Position numbers and translations under genes: made by a program
Shown here: piece by piece, positions 51,613-61,720 of the stretch
Numbering within the stretch: the first letter of the stretch is position 1
Layout of the letters: each line of letters opens with the position of its first letter
The notes under the pieces: generated by a model
Told to the model about the DNA's origin: nothing
Database searches by the model: none
What the model saw: the letters and a program-made list of their open reading frames with translations, nothing else
DNA from: Saccharibacillus endophyticus
GTDB taxonomy: Bacteria; Bacillota; Bacilli; Paenibacillales; Paenibacillaceae
DNA length: 64,000 nucleotides
Assembly (NCBI RefSeq): GCF_013185185.1
Contig: NZ_JAAZWE010000006.1
Coordinates: forward strand, 416,878 to 480,877
Direction: 5' to 3'

Positions 51613-53937
51613 TCAACGATGCAGCGTGCGATATTGGCCGGGCGACATATCCAGGCAGCGCTGGAAAGTCCGGTTCAAATTACGTTCGGAATACCCTACC
51701 ATACCGGCGATATCCATCACGCTGCAATCCGTTTCCTTCAGCAGCCGCTTCGCCTTATTCACTTTAAACTCTATCATATATTCCACGAAAGAGATGCCCA
51801 TTTCTTTTTTGAATAACCGACTGAGCGTGGACGCGCTGATCCCTTCGTTTTCCGCGCATTCCGATAACGTCAGACTGCCGTCTTCGTCGCTTTCGATTTG
51901 TGCGCATACCCGCCGCAGCAGCTGTCTGGAGGAGTTGCCCGCATTTTCGCTGCGTATCCGCATCCAGACCGGGAACACCATCCCCGCAAACCAACCGTGC
52001 ATTTCGCGCGACGTTTGGTTTTCTTTTAACTGCTCGAACAGATTTTCTCCGAACAGCTTGCCCGGAACGGCTCCATTGGCTTCCAAAGCTTGAATCAGCG
52101 CCGACAACAGCACATGGTAACACTGGGAAATCACGTTATAAGATCCTGCCGTGCGCACCCGATCCGTAAACTCTTCCAATGCCGCTTCCGCTCTCGCCGA
52201 ATCCTCTTCGCTCAATGCTTCGATCAGGCTGCGCTCCACCTCTTTGGGATATAAAAACAACGGGCTTCCCGCCTCCAAACGAATCGGTTCTTCATACCAC
52301 AGCACCCGATCCGCATCGCGGAACAATCGGTATTTCAGCGCGGTACGAGCCTCCGAAACGCTTTCGGGCAGTTTATGAAGCGGAACCTGACGACCGATGC
52401 CTACCGCAGCCGAAAAAGAAAGATACCGCGCAAGCGATTCCACAATCTGCTGCGCATAACGCCCCACGCTTTCCCTGATCGTTTTCGGCGAAGTTCCCGG
52501 CGGGAAACAAAGCACGGCCGCGCTCTCTTTTTCCCCGTCTTCCGCAGTCCAACCGCTCAACCCGTTCGCTTGAAGCAATTCGTTCATGACATTGCGGACC
52601 GCAAAGCGAATGACCGCCCCTTCCTGAGGCAAAAAGCGTTTTTCACGAAGCAAGTCTTCCACCTTTACCATCACGACCGCCGCTTCTCCGCTCGAATCGA
52701 TCCCGTATCTGGAGCACTGACGCTGCAACTCTCCGGTATCGACCGCATAATCCCCGCGCAATAGTTTTTGGAAAAAGCGATCCCTTAAATCCGGCTGCAT
52801 GCTGCGTACGTAACGATCCAGCGATCCGGCCTGCTCGTTCAGATAGTCCAGGCAAGAACGAATGTATTCGATCTCGTTGCCATCGCGATCGGACCCGCCC
52901 GACTGACCGCTCCGAAGTCTTGCGCCGTGCTGAAGCAGCCGTTGAACCGGATTATAGGCAAGCTTTGACGTGACCACGCTAAGAATCAAACCGAACAGCA
53001 GACAGGCCCCCGCGGTGAAAAAGATCAACCCGCGTATCCAGCTCAGCTGCTTCATCATCGAAGCTTCCGGCAGCCACGAGACATAGGTCCGTCCGAACGA
53101 AGTCCGCTGGAACGCGAGCAGAGCCTGACCTTCCTCGCCTCGCATCAACTCGCTGCCCGAAGTCTCTTCGCCTTCCGAAGCCAAACGAAGATCTTCGGCT
53201 CGCGGGACGGCTCCGCCGGGTTCCCCGCCGTAAGCCTGGAGCAGCGGCGTTCCGTTCGGAGCCAGCACGAGCAGCGCCTGATCCTCCAACGAAGTCCGAT
53301 AACTTTTCAGCATCCGGTCAAGTCCCGCCTCGTCCACCTGCATCACGAGTAAACCCTGCGGCTCGCCCGAAAGCATGACGGGCAGCGGTCGGACATACGA
53401 TACATAACCTTCCCGCGCGGCTTCGCCCAGTCTCATCCAACCGCTTTCCCCGCGCTCAAGCGCTTCCTTAAGGTCGGTACGGTATCGAAAATCCGATTCG
53501 GCGACATGACCGTAAGTGTTGGACAGCGTCGTTCCCGATTCGGTACGGTAAAACACGATATCCCCGATCAGCCCTTCCGTCCCTCTTCGCGCTTGAAACA
53601 AATCGAGCAGTTCCATCTGGGCCAAATAATCCTCGTTATACCCGGGATCGGCCAAGGCTCTTCGGATCAAAGGCTCCATCGATAGCTGCAACGACACATT
53701 CTCAATGCTGCCCAGCGTTTGCTCCATCCGATCTTTGAGCAGCAGCAGCGACTCTTCGCTGTCTGCCTGAAATTGAGCAGTCAACCGATTCGTCGAAATA
53801 TAATAGTAAGCGCTTCCGATCAGCAAAATGGGAATGAGAACGGATAGGCAGCCCAACCAAATCAGCCGATTGAGGTAGCTGTCTGCGGGTAGTATACGAC
53901 GTGCGTTCCGTTTCACGGATTGCGTAAATTCGCTCAT
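51613..53937 (-). CDS. Membrane-bound AraC-family sensor-regulator
   Basis: A 774-residue one-protein signalling system. A short N-tail and membrane helix (about 27-48) lead to an extracellular sensor domain of about 240 residues. A second helix (about 298-320), a HAMP-like linker, a central region of about 300 residues, and two C-terminal AraC helix-turn-helix motifs (about 675-774; LTLSECAENEGISASTLSRLF and VMDIAGMVGYSERNLNRTFQ) follow. Such regulators sense extracellular sugars next to Lpl-type ABC importers in Paenibacillaceae. The ATG at 53937 follows AGGAGGAAGC. Probably the activator of the operon just upstream. Confidence 0.9.
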   Translation of the reverse strand: MSEFTQSVKRNARRILPADSYLNRLIWLGCLSVLIPILLIGSAYYYISTNRLTAQFQADSEESLLLLKDRMEQTLGSIENVSLQLSMEPLIRRALADPGYNEDYLAQMELLDLFQARRGTEGLIGDIVFYRTESGTTLSNTYGHVAESDFRYRTDLKEALERGESGWMRLGEAAREGYVSYVRPLPVMLSGEPQGLLVMQVDEAGLDRMLKSYRTSLEDQALLVLAPNGTPLLQAYGGEPGGAVPRAEDLRLASEGEETSGSELMRGEEGQALLAFQRTSFGRTYVSWLPEASMMKQLSWIRGLIFFTAGACLLFGLILSVVTSKLAYNPVQRLLQHGARLRSGQSGGSDRDGNEIEYIRSCLDYLNEQAGSLDRYVRSMQPDLRDRFFQKLLRGDYAVDTGELQRQCSRYGIDSSGEAAVVMVKVEDLLREKRFLPQEGAVIRFAVRNVMNELLQANGLSGWTAEDGEKESAAVLCFPPGTSPKTIRESVGRYAQQIVESLARYLSFSAAVGIGRQVPLHKLPESVSEARTALKYRLFRDADRVLWYEEPIRLEAGSPLFLYPKEVERSLIEALSEEDSARAEAALEEFTDRVRTAGSYNVISQCYHVLLSALIQALEANGAVPGKLFGENLFEQLKENQTSREMHGWFAGMVFPVWMRIRSENAGNSSRQLLRRVCAQIESDEDGSLTLSECAENEGISASTLSRLFKKEMGISFVEYMIEFKVNKAKRLLKETDCSVMDIAGMVGYSERNLNRTFQRCLDMSPGQYRTLHR

Positions 53938-54010
53938 GGATGCTTCCTCCTGTCCGTTTTGGCATGCTGCTCCCATTATACCTAAAACCGAATCGCGCTT
54001 ACTCGGGATT

Positions 54011-56086
54011 TTATTTCTTCCCGGAGACTAACGGATACACGCGCACGCATTCCCAAGAAGACAATTTTGCGATTTGCACAATGAGCTTGCCGCCGCGCAC
54101 CGATATTTCGGGACGTTCCCCGGAGATCAAGCATTCTGCCGCATACGAGCCGGGATCGTTCTCGGTCGTTAGGCTCAACTCGACATCATGCAAAGGCAGG
54201 ATCGCAGTCAACGGCCGCCGCCCGGCTCCGTTCACGAGATGAACGAGGCGTTCTTCGTTTTTGCGGAACACGGTCAACTGAAGCCCGGGCCGTTCGTTCG
54301 TCTCGATCGCCGGAGCTTTTCCAAGCAGCCAGCGTACCGAATTGGCAGCCAGGCGATAATGATCCTGCAGCTTATAGTCGGCGATCAACCGGCTTAACGA
54401 AAACGACAGATATAGCGAACGTCCTTGTCCCGGCTCCTTTGCGACAATCAGCGGCAAATCCGTCCGCGGAACCGGCAGCGACGCGCGTTCCGGCGGAGCG
54501 CCTACAGCTTCTGGTGGGGAAAAAGGCGGAACGAGCGTCGCCAACACCGTCACGCTCGAATCTTGTTGATCGGTCTCGCAGTACGATACCCGTCCGCGCA
54601 GCGGCAGCAGTTCGGTAGACTGTAATCCCGCACGCAGCGCATGATCTTTCCCTTCCGGTTCGAAACGGATATAAGCGGCTTGCAGTTCTTCGCTGCGCAC
54701 GCTGTTTTCGGCGATGCCGATCAGCATCGTCGGACTTGCGGCGCTGCCGCCTCCGTCGGGAAGCGCTCCTTCGGTCAACAATCCGCCGCCTTCCCGAACG
54801 AAATTCTCCGCAGCCGCAAGCAGCGCATCCGTCCACGCAAAACCTTCGGGAACGATCACCGCTTTGTAATTCTTCATAGCGCCTTGTTCCGCTGCCTCTG
54901 CGGGTAATACCGCGAACGGCAGCCGTGCCTGAATCAGCGCTTCCGCCCATCCCTCGGCGGAAGGCGCCGAGTTCCACAGCAGCGCGATCTCCTGTTCCTG
55001 CTGCGCCCCGTCCATCAACGCTTCGACCTTCGCGACGTCGCGGTTCAACCCGGCCACCTGTTCCAATATCCGTTTATCGCCGATCGTATCGGGAATGCCC
55101 GTGAGCGAATGCCAGATCTGCCCGCCGTTGGCCGGGACCTGCGCCATCCAGAACCGGTATTCCGCGGGCGGGAGTCCGGTATGCCGCCAGTCCATGCCGG
55201 GACAGGAATGGACGATGCCGAGCGGAGCAGGCAGTCCATGCCCCTGCGCCGACCGCCCGAACCGCATCGACAGCGCAGGCTTCCAAAATTCCGGGATATG
55301 CTGCCAGCCGAGCGATAGGATATCCTGCGGCTCCGCGCAAATCAGATCGGCAATCTCTGCGCGTTCTTCCAAACGATCGCGGTACAGATCATAATACAGG
55401 ATCGTCGGCACGTCCGGCTTAACCGACTTGATCGTGGCGTTCAATCTCCGCATATTATCCGTCATGCAGCGCAGCGGAAAATCTTTTTCCAGCAACTTTC
55501 GCGTCTCCGGCAGTTCCGCTCCGTCATAAAGCTTCGCATATTTGCTCCGGCACGTCTCGCAGCGGCAAAACTCGTAACCCGGCGCATTGAAAAATACGCC
55601 GTCGATCCCGTAACGCCGGAGCGACTCGACCAGAATCCGCTCCGCCGCTCCTTCGTTGCGATACCCGCTGTTGATGCACGTTTTCATCAGCAGCGGCCAC
55701 GGTCCGGGGCGCATGGCCCCTATCGTTTCCGGACGCCCTTCGGCGTCGCGCACAAACCACTGCGGGCGACGCAACCAGACGTTGTCATCCGCTTTGCTGA
55801 AATCGTAACGGGCGATAAAGCGGATGTTGCGGCTATGCAGCTCCGAAATCACTTCCTGGAGCAAGTCCCGCCCTTTTTCCAAAAACGGATTCCTGGTATG
55901 GTAAGGCACTTCGGTATCGTACCAAGCGTAGATCCCGCCTACGTTGAACACCACCGCATTTGCGCCAAGTTCCTCTAACTGCCCGGCCAGCCGTCGCGGC
56001 TCGATTTTGTCCGTATCGGCTACCTGAAGATTGGGCTGAATGATGCGCAGCGGCTTCCGCCACCACGCTTTATCGCGGCTTTCCAT
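54011..56086 (-). CDS. GHL6-like putative glycosidase (copy A)
   Basis: A 691-residue cytosolic protein (no signal peptide). The N-terminal TIM-barrel-like domain (1-370) resembles the hypothetical glycosyl hydrolase 6 group: IIQPNLQVADTDKIEP, ARYDFSKAD, YGIDGVFFNAPGYEF and a cysteine cluster FCRCETCRSKYAK. A GATase-like middle domain (about 375-520; VIVPEGFAWTDALLAAAENFV...) like that of beta-galactosidase trimerisation domains and a beta-rich C-terminus follow. It should cleave oligosaccharides imported by the adjacent ABC transporter, but the linkage is unknown. A paralogue sits at 59669-61720. The ATG at 56086 follows AAGGAGGAG. Confidence 0.75.
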   Translation of the reverse strand: MESRDKAWWRKPLRIIQPNLQVADTDKIEPRRLAGQLEELGANAVVFNVGGIYAWYDTEVPYHTRNPFLEKGRDLLQEVISELHSRNIRFIARYDFSKADDNVWLRRPQWFVRDAEGRPETIGAMRPGPWPLLMKTCINSGYRNEGAAERILVESLRRYGIDGVFFNAPGYEFCRCETCRSKYAKLYDGAELPETRKLLEKDFPLRCMTDNMRRLNATIKSVKPDVPTILYYDLYRDRLEERAEIADLICAEPQDILSLGWQHIPEFWKPALSMRFGRSAQGHGLPAPLGIVHSCPGMDWRHTGLPPAEYRFWMAQVPANGGQIWHSLTGIPDTIGDKRILEQVAGLNRDVAKVEALMDGAQQEQEIALLWNSAPSAEGWAEALIQARLPFAVLPAEAAEQGAMKNYKAVIVPEGFAWTDALLAAAENFVREGGGLLTEGALPDGGGSAASPTMLIGIAENSVRSEELQAAYIRFEPEGKDHALRAGLQSTELLPLRGRVSYCETDQQDSSVTVLATLVPPFSPPEAVGAPPERASLPVPRTDLPLIVAKEPGQGRSLYLSFSLSRLIADYKLQDHYRLAANSVRWLLGKAPAIETNERPGLQLTVFRKNEERLVHLVNGAGRRPLTAILPLHDVELSLTTENDPGSYAAECLISGERPEISVRGGKLIVQIAKLSSWECVRVYPLVSGKK

Positions 56087-56179
56087 GAGACTCCTCCTTT
56101 TTGCAGCCTGCATCCTTGCGTTCAGATACTGCTCGTGTCCGATCCCCGGTCAACGATGAAGCGAAAACTTCCGATCGAA

Positions 56180-57694
56180 TCAAGACTCTTGGAACTGCTT
56201 GTAAGCCGCCGCCATATCGAGAAACGCCTGCTTGAGCGCCGGCTGTTCGCGCAGTCCCGCCACGTAAGTATCGAAGTCTTCCAACGAAATCTGTCCGACG
56301 ATCGCTTTGGTCATCATCGACTTGTATTCCGTATCATGCTGCGGCCACGCGTTAATCCACGATTCCACCGTCACGACGCGGTACGGGTCGATTTTGCCGA
56401 TCTCGTCGAATACTTCCACTTCCGCGATTTTGGCGTCGTTGAATTCTTTGCTCGCCGAAGCACTGATTACTTTGCCCCACTTCGCATATGCCAGCACGCC
56501 TGCGCCTTTGCTTGTCGTATTGACTTCTTTCACGCCCTGCTCCGTCAGCACTTTTTGCCCGTCTTCGACCGTATGATGCACGCCTTCTTTGCCGTAGTAC
56601 GCATAATCGGTCAATTCTTGCGAAGCCGTTTGCTCGAAGTACGCCAAGAGCTGCTTCACTTTTTCTTCCGGCACTTTTTTCGAGATGTAGAAGCCGCCCG
56701 ATACGCCCGTTTCCAACGCGACCGCATCGTCCCCGTTCGGTCCTTTCAGATGCAGATTCAGGATTTTGGCGTCTTCTTCGCCGGATTTGCGCATCGCTTT
56801 TTCCCACTCGTCGTCCCACCAGATCGGTCGTCCGTAGGAAGCGGCGCGGTTCGTTTTGAACAGTTCTTCAGCCTGCGTTTCTTTCATGACCGCGTACTCT
56901 TTGGACATCAAGCCTTCAGCGTAGAGTTCCCGGAAAAAGCCGACCATCTCTACATACTGCGGCGTTAAGCGCGGATTGATCAGGCCGCCCGCATCGTCGT
57001 AAGTCGGATTATACACGCCGAAGCCCGCCTGCATCGCGGCTGTCGGATTGTCGACGAACAAATGCCCCACCGTGCCCGGTTTCGCTTTGACGATTGCCGC
57101 CAACGCGTCTTTATACTCTTCCATCGTGGTCGGAACGTCGATATTCAGTTCTTTGAGCCAGTCTTCGCGAATCTTCAGACCGCCGTCCACCCGAGATCTC
57201 GATCTCGGCAGCGCATAGATTTTACCGTCGACCGACAGGTATTTCAGCGCGTCATCGGCCAGGTTTTCTTTGAGATTCGGATATTCGCTCAGGTCGCCCA
57301 GGAAAGGAGTCAGATCCCAGAACGCTCCGTTTTTGATCGCGCTGATCAGCGTCGGACGGGTAAAGTCGGTTGTCGATACCACTTCCGGCAGTTGGCCCGA
57401 AGCGAGCAGCAGATCCAATTTCGTGTTCAGGTCGCCCGACGGCACCCATTCGATATCCAGCTTGGAATTCGTCATCTCCTGCCATCCTGTCCAGTACTCG
57501 TCGTTCATGTCCGGAAGCTCGCTGAACAATCCGGCAAACATCTGGATGCTGACCGGGCCTTTCGCTTCTCCTTCCCCTTGCGCGGCCTGCGATCCTCCGC
57601 CTTGCGGACCGCAAGCGGTCAATACGGAGAACGTCATCGCGGCTCCGCACAAAGCGGCGATCCATTTCCTGTGTGAACTTTTCATTTTACCCAT
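56180..57694 (-). CDS. Sugar ABC transporter substrate-binding lipoprotein (LplA-like)
   Basis: A 504-residue extracellular lipoprotein. The signal peptide ends in the lipobox LTAC, with Cys28 to be lipidated, followed by a Gly/Gln-rich linker. The two-lobed binding domain has MNDEYWTGWQEMTNSKLDIEW and a C-terminal half with WWDDEWEKAMRK. It belongs to the long LplA/family-1 group. It delivers oligosaccharides to the two permeases encoded just upstream. AAGGAGGAATATCGAT precedes the ATG. Confidence 0.92.
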   Translation of the reverse strand: MGKMKSSHRKWIAALCGAAMTFSVLTACGPQGGGSQAAQGEGEAKGPVSIQMFAGLFSELPDMNDEYWTGWQEMTNSKLDIEWVPSGDLNTKLDLLLASGQLPEVVSTTDFTRPTLISAIKNGAFWDLTPFLGDLSEYPNLKENLADDALKYLSVDGKIYALPRSRSRVDGGLKIREDWLKELNIDVPTTMEEYKDALAAIVKAKPGTVGHLFVDNPTAAMQAGFGVYNPTYDDAGGLINPRLTPQYVEMVGFFRELYAEGLMSKEYAVMKETQAEELFKTNRAASYGRPIWWDDEWEKAMRKSGEEDAKILNLHLKGPNGDDAVALETGVSGGFYISKKVPEEKVKQLLAYFEQTASQELTDYAYYGKEGVHHTVEDGQKVLTEQGVKEVNTTSKGAGVLAYAKWGKVISASASKEFNDAKIAEVEVFDEIGKIDPYRVVTVESWINAWPQHDTEYKSMMTKAIVGQISLEDFDTYVAGLREQPALKQAFLDMAAAYKQFQES

Positions 57695-57727
57695 ATCGAT
57701 ATTCCTCCTTGGATGTCGGATCGTTAC

Positions 57728-58606
57728 CTACCCTTTAACCGAACCTAACATAACGCCTTTCGCGAAATGCTTTTGCAAAAACGGATATACGACCAGAATC
57801 GGCAGCATCGACAGTACGATCGACGCCATGCGGATCGTTTCCTGCGGCATGACGGCTTCGTCGCTCGCGCCCGCTCCCGCCGCAGCCGAAGAGTTCGAAT
57901 CGATCACGAGCGTTTTCACCAGCACCTGGAGCGTCCATTTGTTCGAATCCGTCAGATAGATCAAAGCGTTAAAATACGTATTCCAATGCGCCACCGCGAA
58001 AAAAAGAGTGAATGTCGCGATCGCGGGCATGGACAGCGGAATCACGATGCGCCAAAACACGCCGAGATCCGAACAGCCGTCGATCTGCGCCGCGTCCTCC
58101 AATTCCGAAGGAAGCGATTCCAAAAAACTTTTGATAATGATCAGGCTCCACGCGTTGGTCAAGCTCGACAAGATCAGCGACCAATACGAGTTGATCAGCC
58201 CAAGCTCGCGGATCAGCAGATAATTCGGCACGATGCCGGCACTGAACACCAGGGTAAAGATCACAAATCCCATAATCAGTTTATAACCCGGCAGCGTGCG
58301 TTTGGTCAGCCCGTAAGCAAACGTGAACGAAACGATCAGGTTCAGCGCCGTGCCGACGACCGTGATGAACACCGTACTTTTGAACGCGTTCAGGAAACTG
58401 TTCGTGGATAAAATATACTGATACGCGTCGAGCGACCATTTTTCCGGGAATAGATAGAACCTAAGCGGCACGTACACCTCGGGATCCGTAAACGACACGC
58501 TGAACACGTATAAAAAAGGAAAGATGCAGACCAGCGAAATCAACAGGATGAGACTGTAATTGACCCAATCGAACGCGGTCGGCTTTTTGCTTTTCACGAA
58601 ACTCAT
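57728..58606 (-). CDS. Sugar ABC transporter permease (LplC/YtcP-like)
   Basis: A 292-residue inner-membrane subunit with six helices. The ATPase-contact EAA loop is ESLPSELEDAAQIDGCSDLGVF, followed by the expected WRIVIPLSMPAIATF. The start MSFVKSKKPTAFDW has AAGGAG in front. Transport ATP must come from a shared MsmX-type ATPase encoded elsewhere. Confidence 0.92.
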   Translation of the reverse strand: MSFVKSKKPTAFDWVNYSLILLISLVCIFPFLYVFSVSFTDPEVYVPLRFYLFPEKWSLDAYQYILSTNSFLNAFKSTVFITVVGTALNLIVSFTFAYGLTKRTLPGYKLIMGFVIFTLVFSAGIVPNYLLIRELGLINSYWSLILSSLTNAWSLIIIKSFLESLPSELEDAAQIDGCSDLGVFWRIVIPLSMPAIATFTLFFAVAHWNTYFNALIYLTDSNKWTLQVLVKTLVIDSNSSAAAGAGASDEAVMPQETIRMASIVLSMLPILVVYPFLQKHFAKGVMLGSVKG

Positions 58607-58642
58607 AACATGGCTCCTTTCCGGGAAGATCGTCTTGTTCGT

Positions 58643-59593
58643 TTAATAAATGCCTTCCTGTCCCATCTTTTTGACGATCCGGTTGGCGGTGACGATCAGC
58701 AGCAGTCCGATGATTCCTTTGAACATCCCGACGGCCACGCCGACACTGACGTTACCTTGCAAAATGCCCCTCGTGTACGAATAGGTGTCGAATACTTCGG
58801 CAACCGACATGACGAGCGGATTCATCATCAGCAATACCTGCTCGAAGCCGACGTCGAACATATTGCCGAGACGCAGCACCAGCAAGATCACGATAGTCGG
58901 ACGGATCGCGGGAAGCGTGATATGCCAGATCTGCCGCCAGCGGTTCGCCCCGTCGACGACGGCCGCTTCATACCGCTGCGGATCGACGCCGGCCATCGCC
59001 GCGAGGAAAATGATCGTGCCCCAGCCGGCTTCTTTCCAGACGCTTTGCGCGGTGATCATGGCCCAAAAGTAATTGACTTGCGAGAGGAACGAAACGGACT
59101 CGCCGCCCCACGACACGATGATCTTGTTGATAATGCCGACGTCGGCCGAGAGGATAAAATACGTCATGCTCGCCACGACTACCCACGACAGGAAATGCGG
59201 CATATAGACGATCGACTGGTTGATCCGTTTGAACGTTTCATGCCGGATCTCGTTGAGCATCAGCGCCAGCACGATCGGAACCGGGAAATTGAAGACCAAT
59301 CCCAGCAGATTGATCGCCAGCGTATTGCGGAGCATGACATAAAAGTTCGGATCCGCGAATAAAGCCGTGAAATGATCGAAACCCGCCCACTCGCTGCCTG
59401 CAAAACCCAAGTACGGATTGTAATCTTTGAATGCCAGCAGCAAACCCCATAGCGGACCGAATTTGAATACGATAAAAAAGAGCAGTCCGGGCAGCATCAA
59501 CAGATAAATGGTTCGATGTTTGACGATGCGCGACCATAGCGAAGCGGGATACGCTTTGTTGCCCTCCGAAGACAAGGTTGCGGGTTGTTCCAT
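58643..59593 (-). CDS. Sugar ABC transporter permease (LplB-like)
   Basis: A 316-residue permease with six helices. The N-terminus is cytosolic, the first helix is TIYLLMLPGLLFFIVF, and the EAA loop is MAGVDPQRYEAAVVDGANRW followed by WHITLPAIRPTIVI. The ATG at 59593 (MEQPATLSS) lies seven bases after AAGGAG; upstream in-frame starts have no room for a ribosome site. Pairs with the LplC-like permease 36 bases downstream. Confidence 0.92.
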   Translation of the reverse strand: MEQPATLSSEGNKAYPASLWSRIVKHRTIYLLMLPGLLFFIVFKFGPLWGLLLAFKDYNPYLGFAGSEWAGFDHFTALFADPNFYVMLRNTLAINLLGLVFNFPVPIVLALMLNEIRHETFKRINQSIVYMPHFLSWVVVASMTYFILSADVGIINKIIVSWGGESVSFLSQVNYFWAMITAQSVWKEAGWGTIIFLAAMAGVDPQRYEAAVVDGANRWRQIWHITLPAIRPTIVILLVLRLGNMFDVGFEQVLLMMNPLVMSVAEVFDTYSYTRGILQGNVSVGVAVGMFKGIIGLLLIVTANRIVKKMGQEGIY

Positions 59594-59668
59594 GGTCATT
59601 CTCCTTTCTTGAAAAAATGGACTCAAGCGTCAGGACATGTCTTCACACTCTACAAAAGCAGCTTTTGC

Positions 59669-61720
59669 TCAGCTTTCTTTATCGACAAGACGCTTTTTCG
59701 CAGACGCGCGGCGGATCTGTACGGCTTCGTATTTTTCCAGGCGTTCGATCGTAAAAGAAATGCCTGTTGCTGTTTGCTGTACGTCGATATGATTTTTACT
59801 GACCAGCGATATGGCTTCGTATCTGTTGAAAAAGAGATCGGACGACGCTTCATCATTCAAGCTGCCGATCGTGAACGTCAAGGGCCCGATCGGCAGCGCC
59901 TCATGGTAGGTCATCCCGTTGAATCCGGATAGATTGATGCATTGCAGCAGCAGATCGCTTTCACCCGCGCGATGCAAGAACACTTCCACCGAAGACGGCG
60001 CGTCCGACTTCAACGTCCAGCCGCTTTCCAATTCGCCTTCCAATATGGCGGCGAACGCCTCTTTATGGTCCTGCCAACCGTAGCGGCCATACCATTCCCC
60101 AGGCTGCCAGCCGTAATAAAGTCCGCTGCCCGCCCCGCTCCGGCGGATCGTCACCGCGTCAAAACCTTCGCTGCGCGCATGCCCGTACGCTCGTTCCGGC
60201 GGCCCGAACGTCGCGGCTTCGATGCCGCGCAGCCGGCCTTCGACGCCCGGCTCCACTTCCGCCGCCCAGCATGGCCCGGGCGCCACGATCCACCGCCGGC
60301 CTTCCGGTATGCCGGCCAACCCTTCCCCGTCCGCCTCGAAATAGGCGGACTCCGCATCCGGCAGTCGCCTCAGCTCCCGGATGCCGAACAGCGCGCTCAG
60401 CGATTCGGCGTCTTCCGCCAGCGCTCCGCCCGTGGCGGCGATCCGCAGCCCGGCCCGCTGCTTCCGCTCCAACAGCTCGCGTTCCTTTTCCGTCAGCCGG
60501 ACGATTCCCGGCAGCAGCAGTACGCGCGCCCGGTCTTCTTTTTCCAATCTCCAGCTCATCCTTTCCCTTGCCACGACTTCGAACGGAATCTGCTTTTCCT
60601 TCAATATTTTGAACAGTCCCGAATATTCGCCGCGCGCCGTACCCGATTCCGGCTTCGCCAACAACACGTCTGCGACCGGTTTCAGTTTCTTGAATACGCT
60701 CTCATTTTCTTGTTGAAAACGGAACACCTGCTGCACCGTAGGCAAGTTGGACGCATCCGGATAATCCGGAAACGTTCCGATAATGCAAAAATCGAGCACG
60801 GAGCCTTGCGCCAACGCTTCGTAAAGCCGAATCTCCGTTTCATGCACCGACACTCCCGTAAACCGATACGGCAAATCGACTGCGTTGATGCTGCAGCAGC
60901 TGGAACGTTTGTCATCCCATCCGCCTTCGACCGACGCTATATTTTCGGACGCTGCGTACAGCCATTTGGGAAGCGGGCGCTTTAACGACGTGTTCGACTC
61001 GCTGCGCACCAGATCGACGCCTTCCGTGTGATAAGTAGAAATCGCGACCTTGGGATAATCTTTTTTCACGAATGCGCGAATACGCTGCAGCATCTCGCGG
61101 GTCGTCTGCTCGCAAAACTCCGCATACTCCTGTTGAAGCGGTCCGTTTTTCCCGTCGTATTGTTCCAGATCCTGACCGTGCATTTCACTGAAACGCCGCC
61201 GGCAATTCTCGCAATAACACGGTCCATAATGATTGCCGCTGTAATCCCAATGCTGATACCCGAACATATTGAAGAAAATGCCGTCTACCGGATACCGTTC
61301 AAGCACTTCCCCGATCATCTTGAGCGAAACTTTTTGCTGGTAATGACCGTTTACGCAAGTATGAACGATACCTTGGTAATTGACCTCTTGGCCTGCACGC
61401 GTTCGGTAAAACCAGTCAGGATGGCGCTCGAACAATGATTCATGCGCTTTACTGAAATCAAATCGCACGATGATTCGTTTCCCTCTTTGATGCGCCAAGT
61501 CCGTCAACGTGCCAACCAGATCATTTTCCAAAAACGGTGTCACATACTGCTCTTCCAGTTCGGACGGGTAAAAAGCAAATATGCCTCCCGCATTCACCAT
61601 CAGTACATTAGCCGACAAAGCATCCAAATCATCCATCAGCCTCACCGGGTCCATCGTCGCATCCGTTTCGCGCAGATTGGTTTGGATCATTCGTATCGAC
61701 TCTTCCATCCACCAACTCAT
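59669..61720 (-). CDS. GHL6-like putative glycosidase (copy B)
   Basis: A 683-residue paralogue of copy A with the same layout. The barrel has RMIQTNLRETDATMDP, VRFDFSKAHES, YPVDGIFFNMFGYQHW and the cysteine cluster PCYCENCRRRFSE. A GATase-like middle (about 355-500) and a beta-rich end follow. The two share the DFSK, DG-(I/V)-FFN and C-x-C-x2-C motifs but differ widely elsewhere, so they probably act on different parts of one substrate. The ATG at 61720 (MSWWMEE) lies 11 bases after AAGGGGAGG. It is the first gene of the sugar operon. Confidence 0.75.
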   Translation of the reverse strand: MSWWMEESIRMIQTNLRETDATMDPVRLMDDLDALSANVLMVNAGGIFAFYPSELEEQYVTPFLENDLVGTLTDLAHQRGKRIIVRFDFSKAHESLFERHPDWFYRTRAGQEVNYQGIVHTCVNGHYQQKVSLKMIGEVLERYPVDGIFFNMFGYQHWDYSGNHYGPCYCENCRRRFSEMHGQDLEQYDGKNGPLQQEYAEFCEQTTREMLQRIRAFVKKDYPKVAISTYHTEGVDLVRSESNTSLKRPLPKWLYAASENIASVEGGWDDKRSSCCSINAVDLPYRFTGVSVHETEIRLYEALAQGSVLDFCIIGTFPDYPDASNLPTVQQVFRFQQENESVFKKLKPVADVLLAKPESGTARGEYSGLFKILKEKQIPFEVVARERMSWRLEKEDRARVLLLPGIVRLTEKERELLERKQRAGLRIAATGGALAEDAESLSALFGIRELRRLPDAESAYFEADGEGLAGIPEGRRWIVAPGPCWAAEVEPGVEGRLRGIEAATFGPPERAYGHARSEGFDAVTIRRSGAGSGLYYGWQPGEWYGRYGWQDHKEAFAAILEGELESGWTLKSDAPSSVEVFLHRAGESDLLLQCINLSGFNGMTYHEALPIGPLTFTIGSLNDEASSDLFFNRYEAISLVSKNHIDVQQTATGISFTIERLEKYEAVQIRRASAKKRLVDKES

